A DNA stretch of 10,105 bases from CAZQYC01 sp043746555 (GCA_043746555.1 JAYTQU010000039.1:1-10105), one strand, 5' to 3'. Numbered from the stretch's first letter, positions 1 through 6,958 are shown. The notes: generated by a model not told the origin, from the letters alone. Program-made: numbers and translations.

Positions 1-44
1 CTGAAAAATACTCACGTACTGCCGTGTACGCTGCGCTTTTTCAG
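1..44. repeat. Imperfect palindromic element at left edge
   Basis: The first 44 bases form a strikingly symmetric interrupted palindrome. Outer arms CTGAAAAA (1-8) and TTTTTCAG (37-44) pair perfectly. Inner arms CGTAC (15-19) and GTACG (26-30) also pair perfectly around a 6-base loop. The arms are separated on both sides by unpaired 6-base stretches, giving the pattern 8-6-5-6-5-6-8. It could be the core of a dispersed palindromic repeat or a bidirectional terminator-like hairpin. I have an unverified impression of similar GTAC-centred hairpins in other proteobacterial genomes. The element may extend past the window edge. There is no second copy in this window. Confidence 0.5.
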
Positions 45-92
45 GCCATTGCGCCTTGCCCCGCATCGCTTGATCCCAACCTGACAAAGTAG

Positions 93-203
93 AACTAACC
101 GGGCGTGACTAAACGGCTCCTTATAGATCATGACGCCGATCAAAAACTGCAACGTCGGGCCGATGTATTGGAGGCTACCCACGAGCGATAACGGCTGCCG
201 CGG
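93..203 (-). pseudogene. rarD: Orphan 3' fragment of a rarD/EamA-type permease gene
   Basis: On the minus strand one frame reads PLSLVGSLQYIGPTLQFL, then IGVMIYKEPFSHARLV. From memory this matches the C-terminal transmembrane hairpin of RarD (EamA/DMT superfamily), where the family has a QYIGPT(L)xFL segment and a nearby GEPF-like motif. The frame is closed upstream by TGA at 237-239. It has no start codon, and only about 37 codons resemble the family, against about 300 for an intact gene. After the ARLV segment the reading becomes polar (LLCQVGIKRCGARR) where the family has a final membrane helix, and it stops at 12-14. It is therefore damaged at both ends. The 3' end of the outer-membrane protein gene lies where the rest of rarD should be, so this looks like a rearrangement scar. 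An alternative, that a full rarD exists elsewhere and this is a duplicated piece, cannot be tested here. Confidence 0.6.
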
Positions 204-223
204 CGACGCCGGATTTGAATTGA

Positions 224-1330
224 CTATTTGCTTGGCTCATTGCCAAAGCGTAACTCAAACGCCAAACCGGCATTGAGATTCGAGCGCCGGTGTTCGTATA
301 AAAAGTCACGCGGCCAATCGATGCCGCCGCGCAGTTCCAACAACAACCAATCGCGCCACACGCGTTGGCGTAAGACGATTGATCCGCCATAGTCGGCCAA
401 CGGGACTTCATGATCGAGACTGCCGTTGGCGGCCAGCTCGTAAGCAAGCGCGTGCTCGCCACTCAGAAATTGAAACAGCGTGAAATTGGAGAACCATCGC
501 AATCCCTCGCTCGCTTCCGAAAACGTTCCGGAAGTAGTAAATCTCAACAGATGCTTATCGCCGACGATATGATCCCAATCGAGGGTCGAGGTCACGCCGA
601 ATCCTTCTTGGTTTTCCCAAAACGCTGTTTCGCGCAAATGCAACAAGTTGCGTTCGCCGACCGGACGAGCAAAGCGATAACTCCCTTTCACGTAAGGATC
701 GAGCGGAAAACTCAAATGCACGCCCGTGCCGACATCGAACGAGCCGCGTTTTTTCAACGGCTCGTTGTAGCCGATGCCCGCCAAGTTGGTCTCGCGAATG
801 TCACGGTCGAAAACCTTGGGTAGTCCGTATACGTCCGGTTGCGATTCGCTGACGTAGTCTTCGCGATCGACGCGCCCCACGAAAGCATGCAAGCGTTGAT
901 TCGCTTGTGGCAAATACATTCGCACGTGATATCTCAATGTCTTTTCGAATGACTTCCGCTGACTCCAAAGCGCGCCGGTGGTAAGACTGCCGTGGGTCGC
1001 TCGATAATCTTCGTCATAGCGCGTGTTACCGAACAGCCCATCGAACCACGACGCCGACGAACATGTCAGTTTGTATAGCCGCGAGCGCAGCCGATCGATC
1101 ATTGCGTGTTGCTGATTGTCGTCGTTACAAAGGATTTTCCCGGCCGGTACTGCTTCCATCGAATCGGACGCAGGCGCAATTCTTGGCACGTCGGTTGTGG
1201 CCGAAATTTCCTTCGCAGGCTGGTCGCGCTCGGTGTCCGTCGACGATTGCGCAACAACGGGACAGGCCCAAATCGTTACCATCGTCAAGAACCACAAACG
1301 TATGCCGTGAGTGAGCAACCGATACCGCAT
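224..1330 (-). CDS. Secreted, probable outer-membrane beta-barrel protein of unknown function
   Basis: The predicted protein has 368 residues. I do not recognise a named family. The start at 1330 was chosen because it gives a classical signal peptide: basic MRYRLL, a hydrophobic stretch at residues about 11-26 and a V-V-A cleavage site near residue 27. The open frame continues 113 codons upstream, but that part looks non-coding. After a polar, low-complexity linker (about 28-65) come two cysteines (69 and 90) that could form a disulfide, then a WFDGLFG segment (95-101). From about 115 on, strands of alternating hydrophobic and polar residues rich in aromatics and glycine predominate, as in a beta-barrel. 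The last strand AFELRF (357-362) is near, but not exactly at, the C-terminus. The gene follows the MATE gene after 167 bases, with its own candidate promoter. Outer-membrane location is inference; a periplasmic beta protein is possible. Confidence 0.72.
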   Translation of the reverse strand: MRYRLLTHGIRLWFLTMVTIWACPVVAQSSTDTERDQPAKEISATTDVPRIAPASDSMEAVPAGKILCNDDNQQHAMIDRLRSRLYKLTCSSASWFDGLFGNTRYDEDYRATHGSLTTGALWSQRKSFEKTLRYHVRMYLPQANQRLHAFVGRVDREDYVSESQPDVYGLPKVFDRDIRETNLAGIGYNEPLKKRGSFDVGTGVHLSFPLDPYVKGSYRFARPVGERNLLHLRETAFWENQEGFGVTSTLDWDHIVGDKHLLRFTTSGTFSEASEGLRWFSNFTLFQFLSGEHALAYELAANGSLDHEVPLADYGGSIVLRQRVWRDWLLLELRGGIDWPRDFLYEHRRSNLNAGLAFELRFGNEPSK

Positions 1331-1380
1331 GGCTCGTCCAAATTCCTGCCGGAGGTGAAAAAGATCCTGGCGATTTCGCC

Positions 1381-1409
1381 ACGATATCCGAGTGCTCGTG
1401 CGTTGGCAA
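1381..1409 (-). promoter_or_regulatory. Candidate sigma70 promoter of the beta-barrel protein gene
   Basis: Read on the minus strand, TTGCCA (1409-1404) and TATCGT (1386-1381) lie exactly 17 bases apart. This is a plausible -35/-10 pair, placed about 50 bases upstream of the signal-peptide start at 1330. An AGGA about 13 bases before the ATG is a weak, rather distant ribosome binding site. The rest of the gap 1331-1497 shows no T-run terminator for the preceding MATE gene, so read-through is also possible. Confidence 0.4.
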
Positions 1410-1497
1410 AAACTCGTGAAGGAAATGAGACGTGGTGATTGCATCGACAATAGTCCGATCATGGCCGAGGCGTATCGCGTGACGGCGTCTAACGGAC

Positions 1498-2865
1498 CTA
1501 ATCGGATAACGTTACCGCCAATCGCGTGCGCAGAGAAACGGTTCGGTAGCGCAGGTTGAGCAATGCGGCCGCAACGGTCAATCCGAGAATCAAACCGAGC
1601 CACACGTATACCGGTCCACGCGCTTGGTGCACGCCGAAAATATAGGCGATGGGAAAGCCGACGCACCAATAGGCAAACAATGTAATCGCCAAGGGAATGG
1701 CGGTGTCCTTGAAGCCGCGCAATGCGCCGGCCGCGCCGACTTGCAAGCCATCGCTCAATTGAAAGATGGCTGCCATCAATAACAATGTGCCGGCCAATTC
1801 ACGCACATCGCTGTCGCCGGTGTACATCGCGGCGATTTGTTCGTTAAAGATCACGATAAACAATGCCGAAACCGACATGACGGCGCCGCACATCGCAATG
1901 CCGGTCCAACCCGCGCTTCGAGCGTGGATCGTTGCACCGCGACCCAGTGTGTGTCCGACGTGAATCGTGGTGGCGGAGTTCATGGCCAGCGGAATCATGA
2001 ACATCAGCGCGGCGTAGTTGAGCGCGATTTGATGTGCTCCCATTACCGTGGCACCCATCGATCCCATCAAAAGCGCCGCGACGACAAACAATCCGCCTTC
2101 GCTCAATACGCTGCCGCCAATTGGAAAGCCGACGCCGACGAGCTGCCGCAAGATCGACGCATCCGGGCAATCGATGCGATCGAAAAATCGATAGGCGCGG
2201 AAACGCCGATGTCCGCGCATATACACTAACATCGCGAGCAGCATGAGCCACATCGAAATTGCCGAGGCGACGGCACAACCCACCGCGCCCAATTGCGGCA
2301 TACCAAAGTGGCCGTACATGAATACCCAATTGCCGAACACGTTCGCGCCTAATCCAAAAAATGCGATGTACATGATCGGTCGAGTAATACCTAATCCTTC
2401 GCTCGTGAAGCGCAGCGCAAGAAAAGCGAACAATGCCGGCATGCCCCAACTAATTGCCTGGCAGTAGCCAACCGCCGTCGGAAAGATATCGGGCGTGATG
2501 CCGAAGGCGTGCAACGCACGATCGGCTTGACAAAGCGCCGTAACCGACACAACAGACAAACCGATAACGAGCCATAGCGATTGCCGTAGGAAGCGCGTGA
2601 CGCTCGTGTCGTCCTGCGCGCCGTACGCATGGGCAACGCAGGGCGCGAGCGCCATCAATGCGCCGAGTCCGAAAAAGAAACATAGATTGTAGTAACTGAC
2701 GCCGATGGCGAGTCCCGCAAGTTCGCGCGCACCGAGTTGTCCGGCCATGACGGTATCGGCGAATGACATGCCCGCGTTGGCCAAGTTATTGGCGATCAGC
2801 GGCGCGCCCAAAAGCAAAATTGTTCGGGCGTCCGATCTGATTTGGACGGACGTGAAAGGCAACAT
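1498..2865 (-). CDS. NorM-type MATE family multidrug efflux pump
   Basis: The predicted protein has 455 residues, normal for MATE transporters, with twelve predictable membrane helices. It should sit in the inner membrane and expel cationic drugs or metabolites in exchange for Na+ or H+. Helix 1 carries FADTVMAGQLG (35-45). The second lobe carries SEGGLF (255-260), the family segment GAHQIALNY (276-284) and SDGLQVGAAGALRGFKDT (371-388). The three acidic residues known to be important in Vibrio NorM (Asp36, Glu255, Asp371) are matched here by Asp37, Glu256 and Asp372. All are shifted by one residue, so the ion-coupling machinery looks intact. The gene lies 57 bases after the hydrolase gene and is probably cotranscribed with it. 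The start has no clear Shine-Dalgarno. The substrate cannot be told from sequence, and norM is avoided as a symbol because orthology is unproven. Confidence 0.93.
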   Translation of the reverse strand: MLPFTSVQIRSDARTILLLGAPLIANNLANAGMSFADTVMAGQLGARELAGLAIGVSYYNLCFFFGLGALMALAPCVAHAYGAQDDTSVTRFLRQSLWLVIGLSVVSVTALCQADRALHAFGITPDIFPTAVGYCQAISWGMPALFAFLALRFTSEGLGITRPIMYIAFFGLGANVFGNWVFMYGHFGMPQLGAVGCAVASAISMWLMLLAMLVYMRGHRRFRAYRFFDRIDCPDASILRQLVGVGFPIGGSVLSEGGLFVVAALLMGSMGATVMGAHQIALNYAALMFMIPLAMNSATTIHVGHTLGRGATIHARSAGWTGIAMCGAVMSVSALFIVIFNEQIAAMYTGDSDVRELAGTLLLMAAIFQLSDGLQVGAAGALRGFKDTAIPLAITLFAYWCVGFPIAYIFGVHQARGPVYVWLGLILGLTVAAALLNLRYRTVSLRTRLAVTLSD

Positions 2866-2887
2866 CGGGGCGCATTGTCAGCAAGTC

Positions 2888-2909
2888 GTGAGGCGAAACA
2901 CCGCGTCAC
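2888..2909. repeat. Short inverted repeat between hydrolase and MATE genes
   Basis: GTGA (2888-2891) pairs with TCAC (2906-2909), and GCG (2893-2895) pairs with CGC (2902-2904). One G-G mismatch separates the two helices and a 6-base loop closes them. It sits in the 57-base gap upstream of the MATE start. There is no T run, so it is not a terminator. It could be an operator or an intercistronic hairpin, but it is short enough to occur by chance. Confidence 0.25.
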
Positions 2910-2922
2910 GTTAAGCGCGATA

Positions 2923-3825
2923 CTACAACACGTCGCTCAAAAATTTATGCAGTTCGTGAGCGAAGGCGTTGGGATTATCGCTGTGGACGTTATGCGTGGC
3001 GGGATCGATGGTGACTAGTCGACCACGCTGCAGCGTGTTGACCGCACGTTCGGCAATATCGCCCGCCAGCACATTGCTTTGCGCGCCGCGCATCAAGAGC
3101 GTAGGAGCCGTAATCTTCGGCAGGTCATCCCATAAATCCGCGAGCGGTGTATTGCGATGCACGGCACCGGGACGATGATCTTGTTTCCACGTCCATCGTC
3201 CGTCGGAAAGTTGTTTCAGACTGTGCAGCAAACTGTAGCGCAACTGCGCAATGGGTCGATGTGGCATGAACTTGTGCGAGCGATCGAGAAAATCGGCGAA
3301 TTGACTTAAGGTTTCGGTTTCGATCTTGAAACCCTCCATGCTGAGCACACCGCTATTCATCGTTGTCGGCGCGATGTCGACGATGCACAGCGCAGTTAGT
3401 TTGTCGGGAAACGAAGCAGCGTATTTCATCGCCGTGATGCCGCCCATCGACATGCCGACCAAAATGAACTTATCCCACGCCAAATGCTCGACCAGTTGAC
3501 GAGTGTCTTCCAGCATCAAGTCGAAAGTATCGTCGTTAAATTGCGCGTCGCTGGTCCACTCGCTATCGCCGTGACCGCGTTGATCGACAGCGACGAGATG
3601 ATAGTGATCGCGCAACAACAATGCCGCCATATCCCAAGTGTGCGCCTGCAAACGAACGCCATGAAGTAATAACAGCGGTGGTAGGTGGGCGTTCCCCCAA
3701 TCGAGGTAGTGCAGTTTTAAGTTGTTAACGACCGCGTAGTGATCCGTCGGCAACACAAACTCGCGCGGCGTTACGCCTGCTGCCTCGGCCGCTTCGCGCT
3801 GCAATTGCAACATGGTCGCCGTCAT
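2923..3825 (-). CDS. Alpha/beta hydrolase fold protein (esterase/lipase-like)
   Basis: The predicted protein has 300 residues, probably a cytoplasmic serine hydrolase for an ester, amide or related bond; the substrate is unknown. Visible family motifs in order are LLLLHG (51-56, oxyanion-hole HG), DQRGHGDS (81-88), the nucleophile elbow GMSMGG (124-129, catalytic Ser126), VDIAP (149-153) and a late His278 in PATHNVH, followed by DNPNAF (283-288). The stretch RGAQSNVL (246-253) lies where many relatives, from memory, have a catalytic Asp in an SDVL-like motif. Here that residue is Asn251, so the acid may come from elsewhere (for example Asp150) or activity may be altered. The ATG overlaps the stop region of the upstream OPT gene by 4 bases (ATGA type). 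This implies translational coupling and a possible joint role with the transporter. Confidence 0.88.
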   Translation of the reverse strand: MTATMLQLQREAAEAAGVTPREFVLPTDHYAVVNNLKLHYLDWGNAHLPPLLLLHGVRLQAHTWDMAALLLRDHYHLVAVDQRGHGDSEWTSDAQFNDDTFDLMLEDTRQLVEHLAWDKFILVGMSMGGITAMKYAASFPDKLTALCIVDIAPTTMNSGVLSMEGFKIETETLSQFADFLDRSHKFMPHRPIAQLRYSLLHSLKQLSDGRWTWKQDHRPGAVHRNTPLADLWDDLPKITAPTLLMRGAQSNVLAGDIAERAVNTLQRGRLVTIDPATHNVHSDNPNAFAHELHKFLSDVL

Positions 3826-6098
3826 GCGCGTCGCGCTTTACCCGCCAGTAGATTTCCATTGCCAACCAGCCACAAGAAAATGGCCATCACGGAAAATGGG
3901 ATGAGCGAAAGGAGATCGGCGTAAGGGCCTTCGAAGAAGGGATTGTTGGCTTTCGACCAGTTGGTTATCGAGGCATCGACCTGATCCAGCGCGCCCGTCA
4001 TAAAGGCAATAATGATTCCGGCGATCGCGCCGCCGGCGATATAACCGGACGCCAGCAAAACGCCGGAACCGCGATCCGCCGCTGCTTGAAATCGCTCTTC
4101 GCTTAGATTTTTCGACTTAAGTTTTTTACGCAACGAACGATCCACGATCCAGCGAATTAAACCGCCAATGAAAATCGGCGACGACGACGACAACGGTAAA
4201 TAGACGCCAACCGCGAAAGGTAACGCCGGAATGGAAGCCATTTCCAAGCAAACGGCAATCATGACGCCGAGCAAAATCAATCCCCAAGGCAATTGACGAT
4301 CCAACACGCCCTTGATGATGTACGACATTAACACTGCTTTAGGCGCAGGGTACTTGCGAACTTCCGTGCCGTCAGGACGCTTGCTGTATACGCCGTTGAT
4401 GCCGGGATCGACCAAATACACGGCTTGCCCGGCATCGTTGACTAAATACTTTCCGGCGGGACCGTGCACCGTGTCGGTCTTCTGCCAAACGTGATATTGA
4501 TGTTGATCGTCGCGAGACTGCGGGCCTTTTATGGAGGCCAATTTAGACGGCAGTTTTGCAACATCCACTGAAAGACCGGCGGGCGACACTTGCGCAATCG
4601 GAACGTAAACCGTGCTCGCGTCGTTTAAGAACAATAAGACCCATCCCAAGATCAAGGCGGAAAACAAACTACCCGCCATGATTGCAATCTGTTGCGAACG
4701 AGGCGTAGCACCGATTAGGAAACCAGTCTTGAGATCTTGCGAGGTGGTACCGCCGTTCGACGCGGCGATACAAACGATGCCGCCTACCGACAACGCTGTG
4801 ACATACCACTCGGCTCCAGTCCATCCCAGTACAAGAAAGATCAAACAAGTGAGCAACAGCGTGGCGACGGTCATTCCGGAAATTGGATTTGAGGAGGATC
4901 CCACTTCGCCAGTCAATCGGGATGAAACGGCGACAAACACAAATCCAAAAAGCACGATCATGATTGCGCCAAGAAAGTTCATGTGCAGCGGTCGTGCGAG
5001 CATGATCGCAATAACAATGACGGCAATCCCGATGAACACCGTTTTCATTGGCAGATCGGCATCGGTGCGTTGGAGGATGCCTCTGCTACCTGAAAAACTG
5101 ACATCGCCAAAACTGGCTTTGATGCCGTGCCAAATCAAAGGTAGCGAACGGGCAAGCGAGATGATTCCGCCGGCGGCAACCGCGCCCGCACCAATGTACA
5201 ACACATACGCTCCGCGAATCTGATCGGGCGTCATCGTGGCGATAGGAATTGTACCGGGCGAAATTGGATTGGTCGCGCCCGAACCGAAAAATTTAATCAT
5301 CGGTATCAAAATAAGATACGCGAGCACACCGCCCGCGCACATGATCGCGGCAATGCGCGGGCCTATGATGTAGCCGACGCCAAGCAGTTCCGGCGAAATT
5401 TCCGCGGAAATCGAGCCTGATTCGAACGGCGCAGCGAAAACTTTTTCGGGTGTGTCGCGCCATCCCTTTAACGCCACCATCAATGCTTTGTATGCGAAAC
5501 CGAATCCCAGGCCCGTGAAAATTGTAGTGCCGCTCACGCCGTGCGATACGCCTTCGGCCTCGATCGCTTTGGCTTCTGCGGACGCTGCGGCTCGCGACTC
5601 GTCCGAAGCCCCTGCTTTGAGCACTTCAGCGCACGCCGTACCTTCAGGATATTTAAGCACGGCATGCTGTTGCACGATAAGCGCACGACGCAGCGGGATC
5701 ATCATTAGGATGCCGATGAGTCCGCCAAGTATGGCAACCATGGTGACGCGAATGATTTCCAGATCAAATCCCAAAATCATGATTGCGGGCATCGTCGCGC
5801 CTAGACCGAACGCGATCGATTCGCCTGCGGAACCGGCCGTTTGGGAAATGTTGTTTTCTAAGATGGTGGTGTTGCGAACACCGGACTTGCTGATCAATTT
5901 AAACAGCGTGATTGAAATCACCGCTACGGGAATCGATGCACTTACTGTGAGGCCGACTTTGAGCACCAAGTAAAGCGACGACACACCGAACACCATACCG
6001 AGCAGCGTGCCGACAATCAACGCGCGCCAGGTCAGTTCCGGCAACACTGTGTCGGCGGCAATGTACGGCTTGATAGCAGGCGATACGGATTCGCTCAT
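3822..6098 (-). CDS. OPT family oligopeptide transporter
   Basis: The predicted protein has 758 residues and many membrane helices, typical of the bacterial branch of the OPT/YSL superfamily. These proteins import peptides, glutathione-like compounds or metal chelates across the inner membrane, probably with protons; the substrate here is unknown. Family segments are NNISQTAGSAGESI (82-95), KYPEGTACAEVL (149-160), SSSNPISGMT (401-410), NGGTTSQDLKTGFLIGATP (448-466) and GVYLPLSSSSPIF (631-643). A charged linker lies at 161-187. A large polar loop at about 492-592 interrupts the C-terminal half; similar insertions are known in bacterial members and it may be a small extracytoplasmic domain. The start at 6098 is supported by AGAGGA about 6 bases upstream. 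The gene lies 68 bases after a flavodoxin-like gene and its 3' end overlaps the hydrolase start, so it is the centre of a probable operon. Confidence 0.93.
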   Translation of the reverse strand: MSESVSPAIKPYIAADTVLPELTWRALIVGTLLGMVFGVSSLYLVLKVGLTVSASIPVAVISITLFKLISKSGVRNTTILENNISQTAGSAGESIAFGLGATMPAIMILGFDLEIIRVTMVAILGGLIGILMMIPLRRALIVQQHAVLKYPEGTACAEVLKAGASDESRAAASAEAKAIEAEGVSHGVSGTTIFTGLGFGFAYKALMVALKGWRDTPEKVFAAPFESGSISAEISPELLGVGYIIGPRIAAIMCAGGVLAYLILIPMIKFFGSGATNPISPGTIPIATMTPDQIRGAYVLYIGAGAVAAGGIISLARSLPLIWHGIKASFGDVSFSGSRGILQRTDADLPMKTVFIGIAVIVIAIMLARPLHMNFLGAIMIVLFGFVFVAVSSRLTGEVGSSSNPISGMTVATLLLTCLIFLVLGWTGAEWYVTALSVGGIVCIAASNGGTTSQDLKTGFLIGATPRSQQIAIMAGSLFSALILGWVLLFLNDASTVYVPIAQVSPAGLSVDVAKLPSKLASIKGPQSRDDQHQYHVWQKTDTVHGPAGKYLVNDAGQAVYLVDPGINGVYSKRPDGTEVRKYPAPKAVLMSYIIKGVLDRQLPWGLILLGVMIAVCLEMASIPALPFAVGVYLPLSSSSPIFIGGLIRWIVDRSLRKKLKSKNLSEERFQAAADRGSGVLLASGYIAGGAIAGIIIAFMTGALDQVDASITNWSKANNPFFEGPYADLLSLIPFSVMAIFLWLVGNGNLLAGKARRA

Positions 6099-6104
6099 CG
6101 TGAT

Positions 6105-6110
6105 TCCTCT
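6105..6110 (-). promoter_or_regulatory. Ribosome binding site of the OPT gene
   Basis: On the minus strand AGAGGA lies 6 bases upstream of the ATG at 6098, followed by ATCACG. It decides the start, because no other good Shine-Dalgarno stands near an in-frame start. Confidence 0.6.
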
Positions 6111-6166
6111 GATTTGGAGTTCTTGTTAGCGCGTGTTGTCCAGCAAATGCACTGTAGAGAGCGAAC

Positions 6167-6640
6167 TCAAAAAATACCAGCGCTTAAACCCTGAGCCATT
6201 GCTTCGCCCAATTCGCGGCAACGAGATAAATCCGCTGTAGTCGGCGCGCCCCTGACGATCAATGGTTCTGCAATCGGTTTCCATCGATAGCCCAATGAAA
6301 TGCGTTCGATAGACGACACTGCGCCGGCGCCGTCATTGCCGGCGCTCACATAGATCGCGAACGGCAAGCCATCCACCTTTCCTTCCACCGGATAGAACGT
6401 GCGGTCGAAAAAGTCTTTTACCGCGCCGGACATGTAGCCAAAGTGTTCCGGTGTTCCGATCAACAATCCTTGCGCCCACAGCAGGTCGTCGATCCCCGCC
6501 TTCAACGCAGGCAGAGCGCGAAGCTCCACTTGATCGGAAAGCAATTTCACGCCTTCGCACACCGCGTCGGTCATCGACGCCACTCGCCCGCCGGCGTGGC
6601 CGCCATAGATCAAGAGCAATTTTTTCATGACACTGAGCAT
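6167..6640 (-). CDS. Flavodoxin-like / NAD(P)H-dependent FMN oxidoreductase family protein
   Basis: The predicted protein has 157 residues, or 153 if the second ATG (6628, MKKLLLIYGG) is used. That start fits the first beta strand better, but neither start has a clear Shine-Dalgarno. The protein should be a cytoplasmic flavin-binding redox protein or quinone/flavin reductase. The best signature is GTPEHFGYMSGAVKDFFDRTF (62-82), the second flavin-contact loop and following helix of the flavodoxin_2/NADPH-dependent FMN reductase group. YVSAGNDGAGAVSSIERI (97-114) is the third loop. The first phosphate loop reads YGGHAGGRVASM (12-23) and lacks the usual S/T-rich, TGNT-like pattern, so FMN binding may differ. 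The gene lies 68 bases upstream of the OPT gene on the same strand and may be the first gene of that operon. The redox partner is unknown. Confidence 0.82.
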   Translation of the reverse strand: MLSVMKKLLLIYGGHAGGRVASMTDAVCEGVKLLSDQVELRALPALKAGIDDLLWAQGLLIGTPEHFGYMSGAVKDFFDRTFYPVEGKVDGLPFAIYVSAGNDGAGAVSSIERISLGYRWKPIAEPLIVRGAPTTADLSRCRELGEAMAQGLSAGIF

Positions 6641-6881
6641 AAGGATCGCAGCCGATTGAAACCAGGCCGAGACCGCAACCTTTGCCGATACTGGTGCGAC
6701 AAAATCACCTTCCTTCGACCTCTTCGGCGGGCCAATGAAGGACTCGTTTCGAAGTCTAAGTTGCTAGTTAGTAAGTTCCCCTAAGTTATTGGTTTAACTT
6801 ACGACGGTTCCCTCAGAAGACTCGGTTATGACGACGGCTCAGACTGATCTTACGGAATCGCCAAGATCGACCGGATGAGCC
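6641..6881. other. Non-coding stretch with TAAGTT repeats between divergent genes
   Basis: No convincing gene is seen in this stretch. An AT-richer patch at 6757-6802 holds three direct copies of TAAGTT (6757-6762, 6772-6777, 6782-6787). It also has an inverted copy that makes a perfect 7-base inverted repeat, TAAGTTA (6782-6788) with TAACTTA (6795-6801), around a 6-base loop. Two copies of ACGACGG (6801-6807, 6831-6837) lie just after, 30 bases apart. These could be operator sites for the divergently read flanking units. No strong promoter toward the flavodoxin-like gene could be picked with confidence. Confidence 0.4.
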
Positions 6882-6909
6882 TTGCGCGCGGTAACTCTTA
6901 TGTTATGCT
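6882..6909 (+). promoter_or_regulatory. Candidate sigma70 promoter for the small-ORF transcript
   Basis: TTGCGC (6882-6887) and TATGCT (6904-6909) are separated by 16 bases, a reasonable -35/-10 pair. Transcription would begin near 6916, inside the palindrome at 6905-6936. The leader would be about 50 nt, followed by a strong ribosome binding site and the small ORF. Confidence 0.45.
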
Positions 6910-6936
6910 GCACCGCAAGATGTTGCGATGCAGCAT
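6905..6936. promoter_or_regulatory. 32-base palindrome over -10/start site, operator-like
   Basis: ATGCTGCA (6905-6912) pairs perfectly with TGCAGCAT (6929-6936). After one C-A mismatch, CGCAA (6914-6918) pairs with TTGCG (6923-6927) around the loop GATG. This makes 13 pairs with one mismatch, far more than chance would usually give. It overlaps the candidate -10 and start site and has no T run, so a repressor operator is more likely than a terminator. As RNA it would fold into a stable 5' hairpin only if transcription starts further upstream. Each half contains CTGC or TTGC, three bases, then GCAA or GCAG. This resembles the CTGC-N3-GCAG pattern reported for the PHB-responsive repressor PhaR in some alphaproteobacteria. 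That link is inference only. Confidence 0.55.
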
Positions 6937-6958
6937 CCAGTTTTAGGATATGCCGTAT

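Noticed and set aside
1..90. Integron attC site at the left edge
   Set aside because: The palindrome drew attention, but no consensus GTTRRRY/RYYYAAC core pair could be matched, and the neighbouring rarD remnant does not look like a gene cassette.
410..823. 137-codon plus-strand ORF opposite the beta-barrel gene
   Set aside because: It is a shadow of the minus-strand gene, which has a signal peptide and coherent strand pattern. The plus-strand translation shows no domain.
1331..1669. N-terminal extension of the beta-barrel ORF to 1669
   Set aside because: It would overlap the conserved 3' end of the MATE gene, is rich in Arg and Ser without fold character, and would bury the clear signal peptide internally.
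4612..5223. 203-codon plus-strand ORF opposite the OPT gene
   Set aside because: It is antisense to strongly conserved OPT motifs; its residues are proline- and threonine-rich, as expected from reversed codons of membrane helices. No ribosome binding site supports it.
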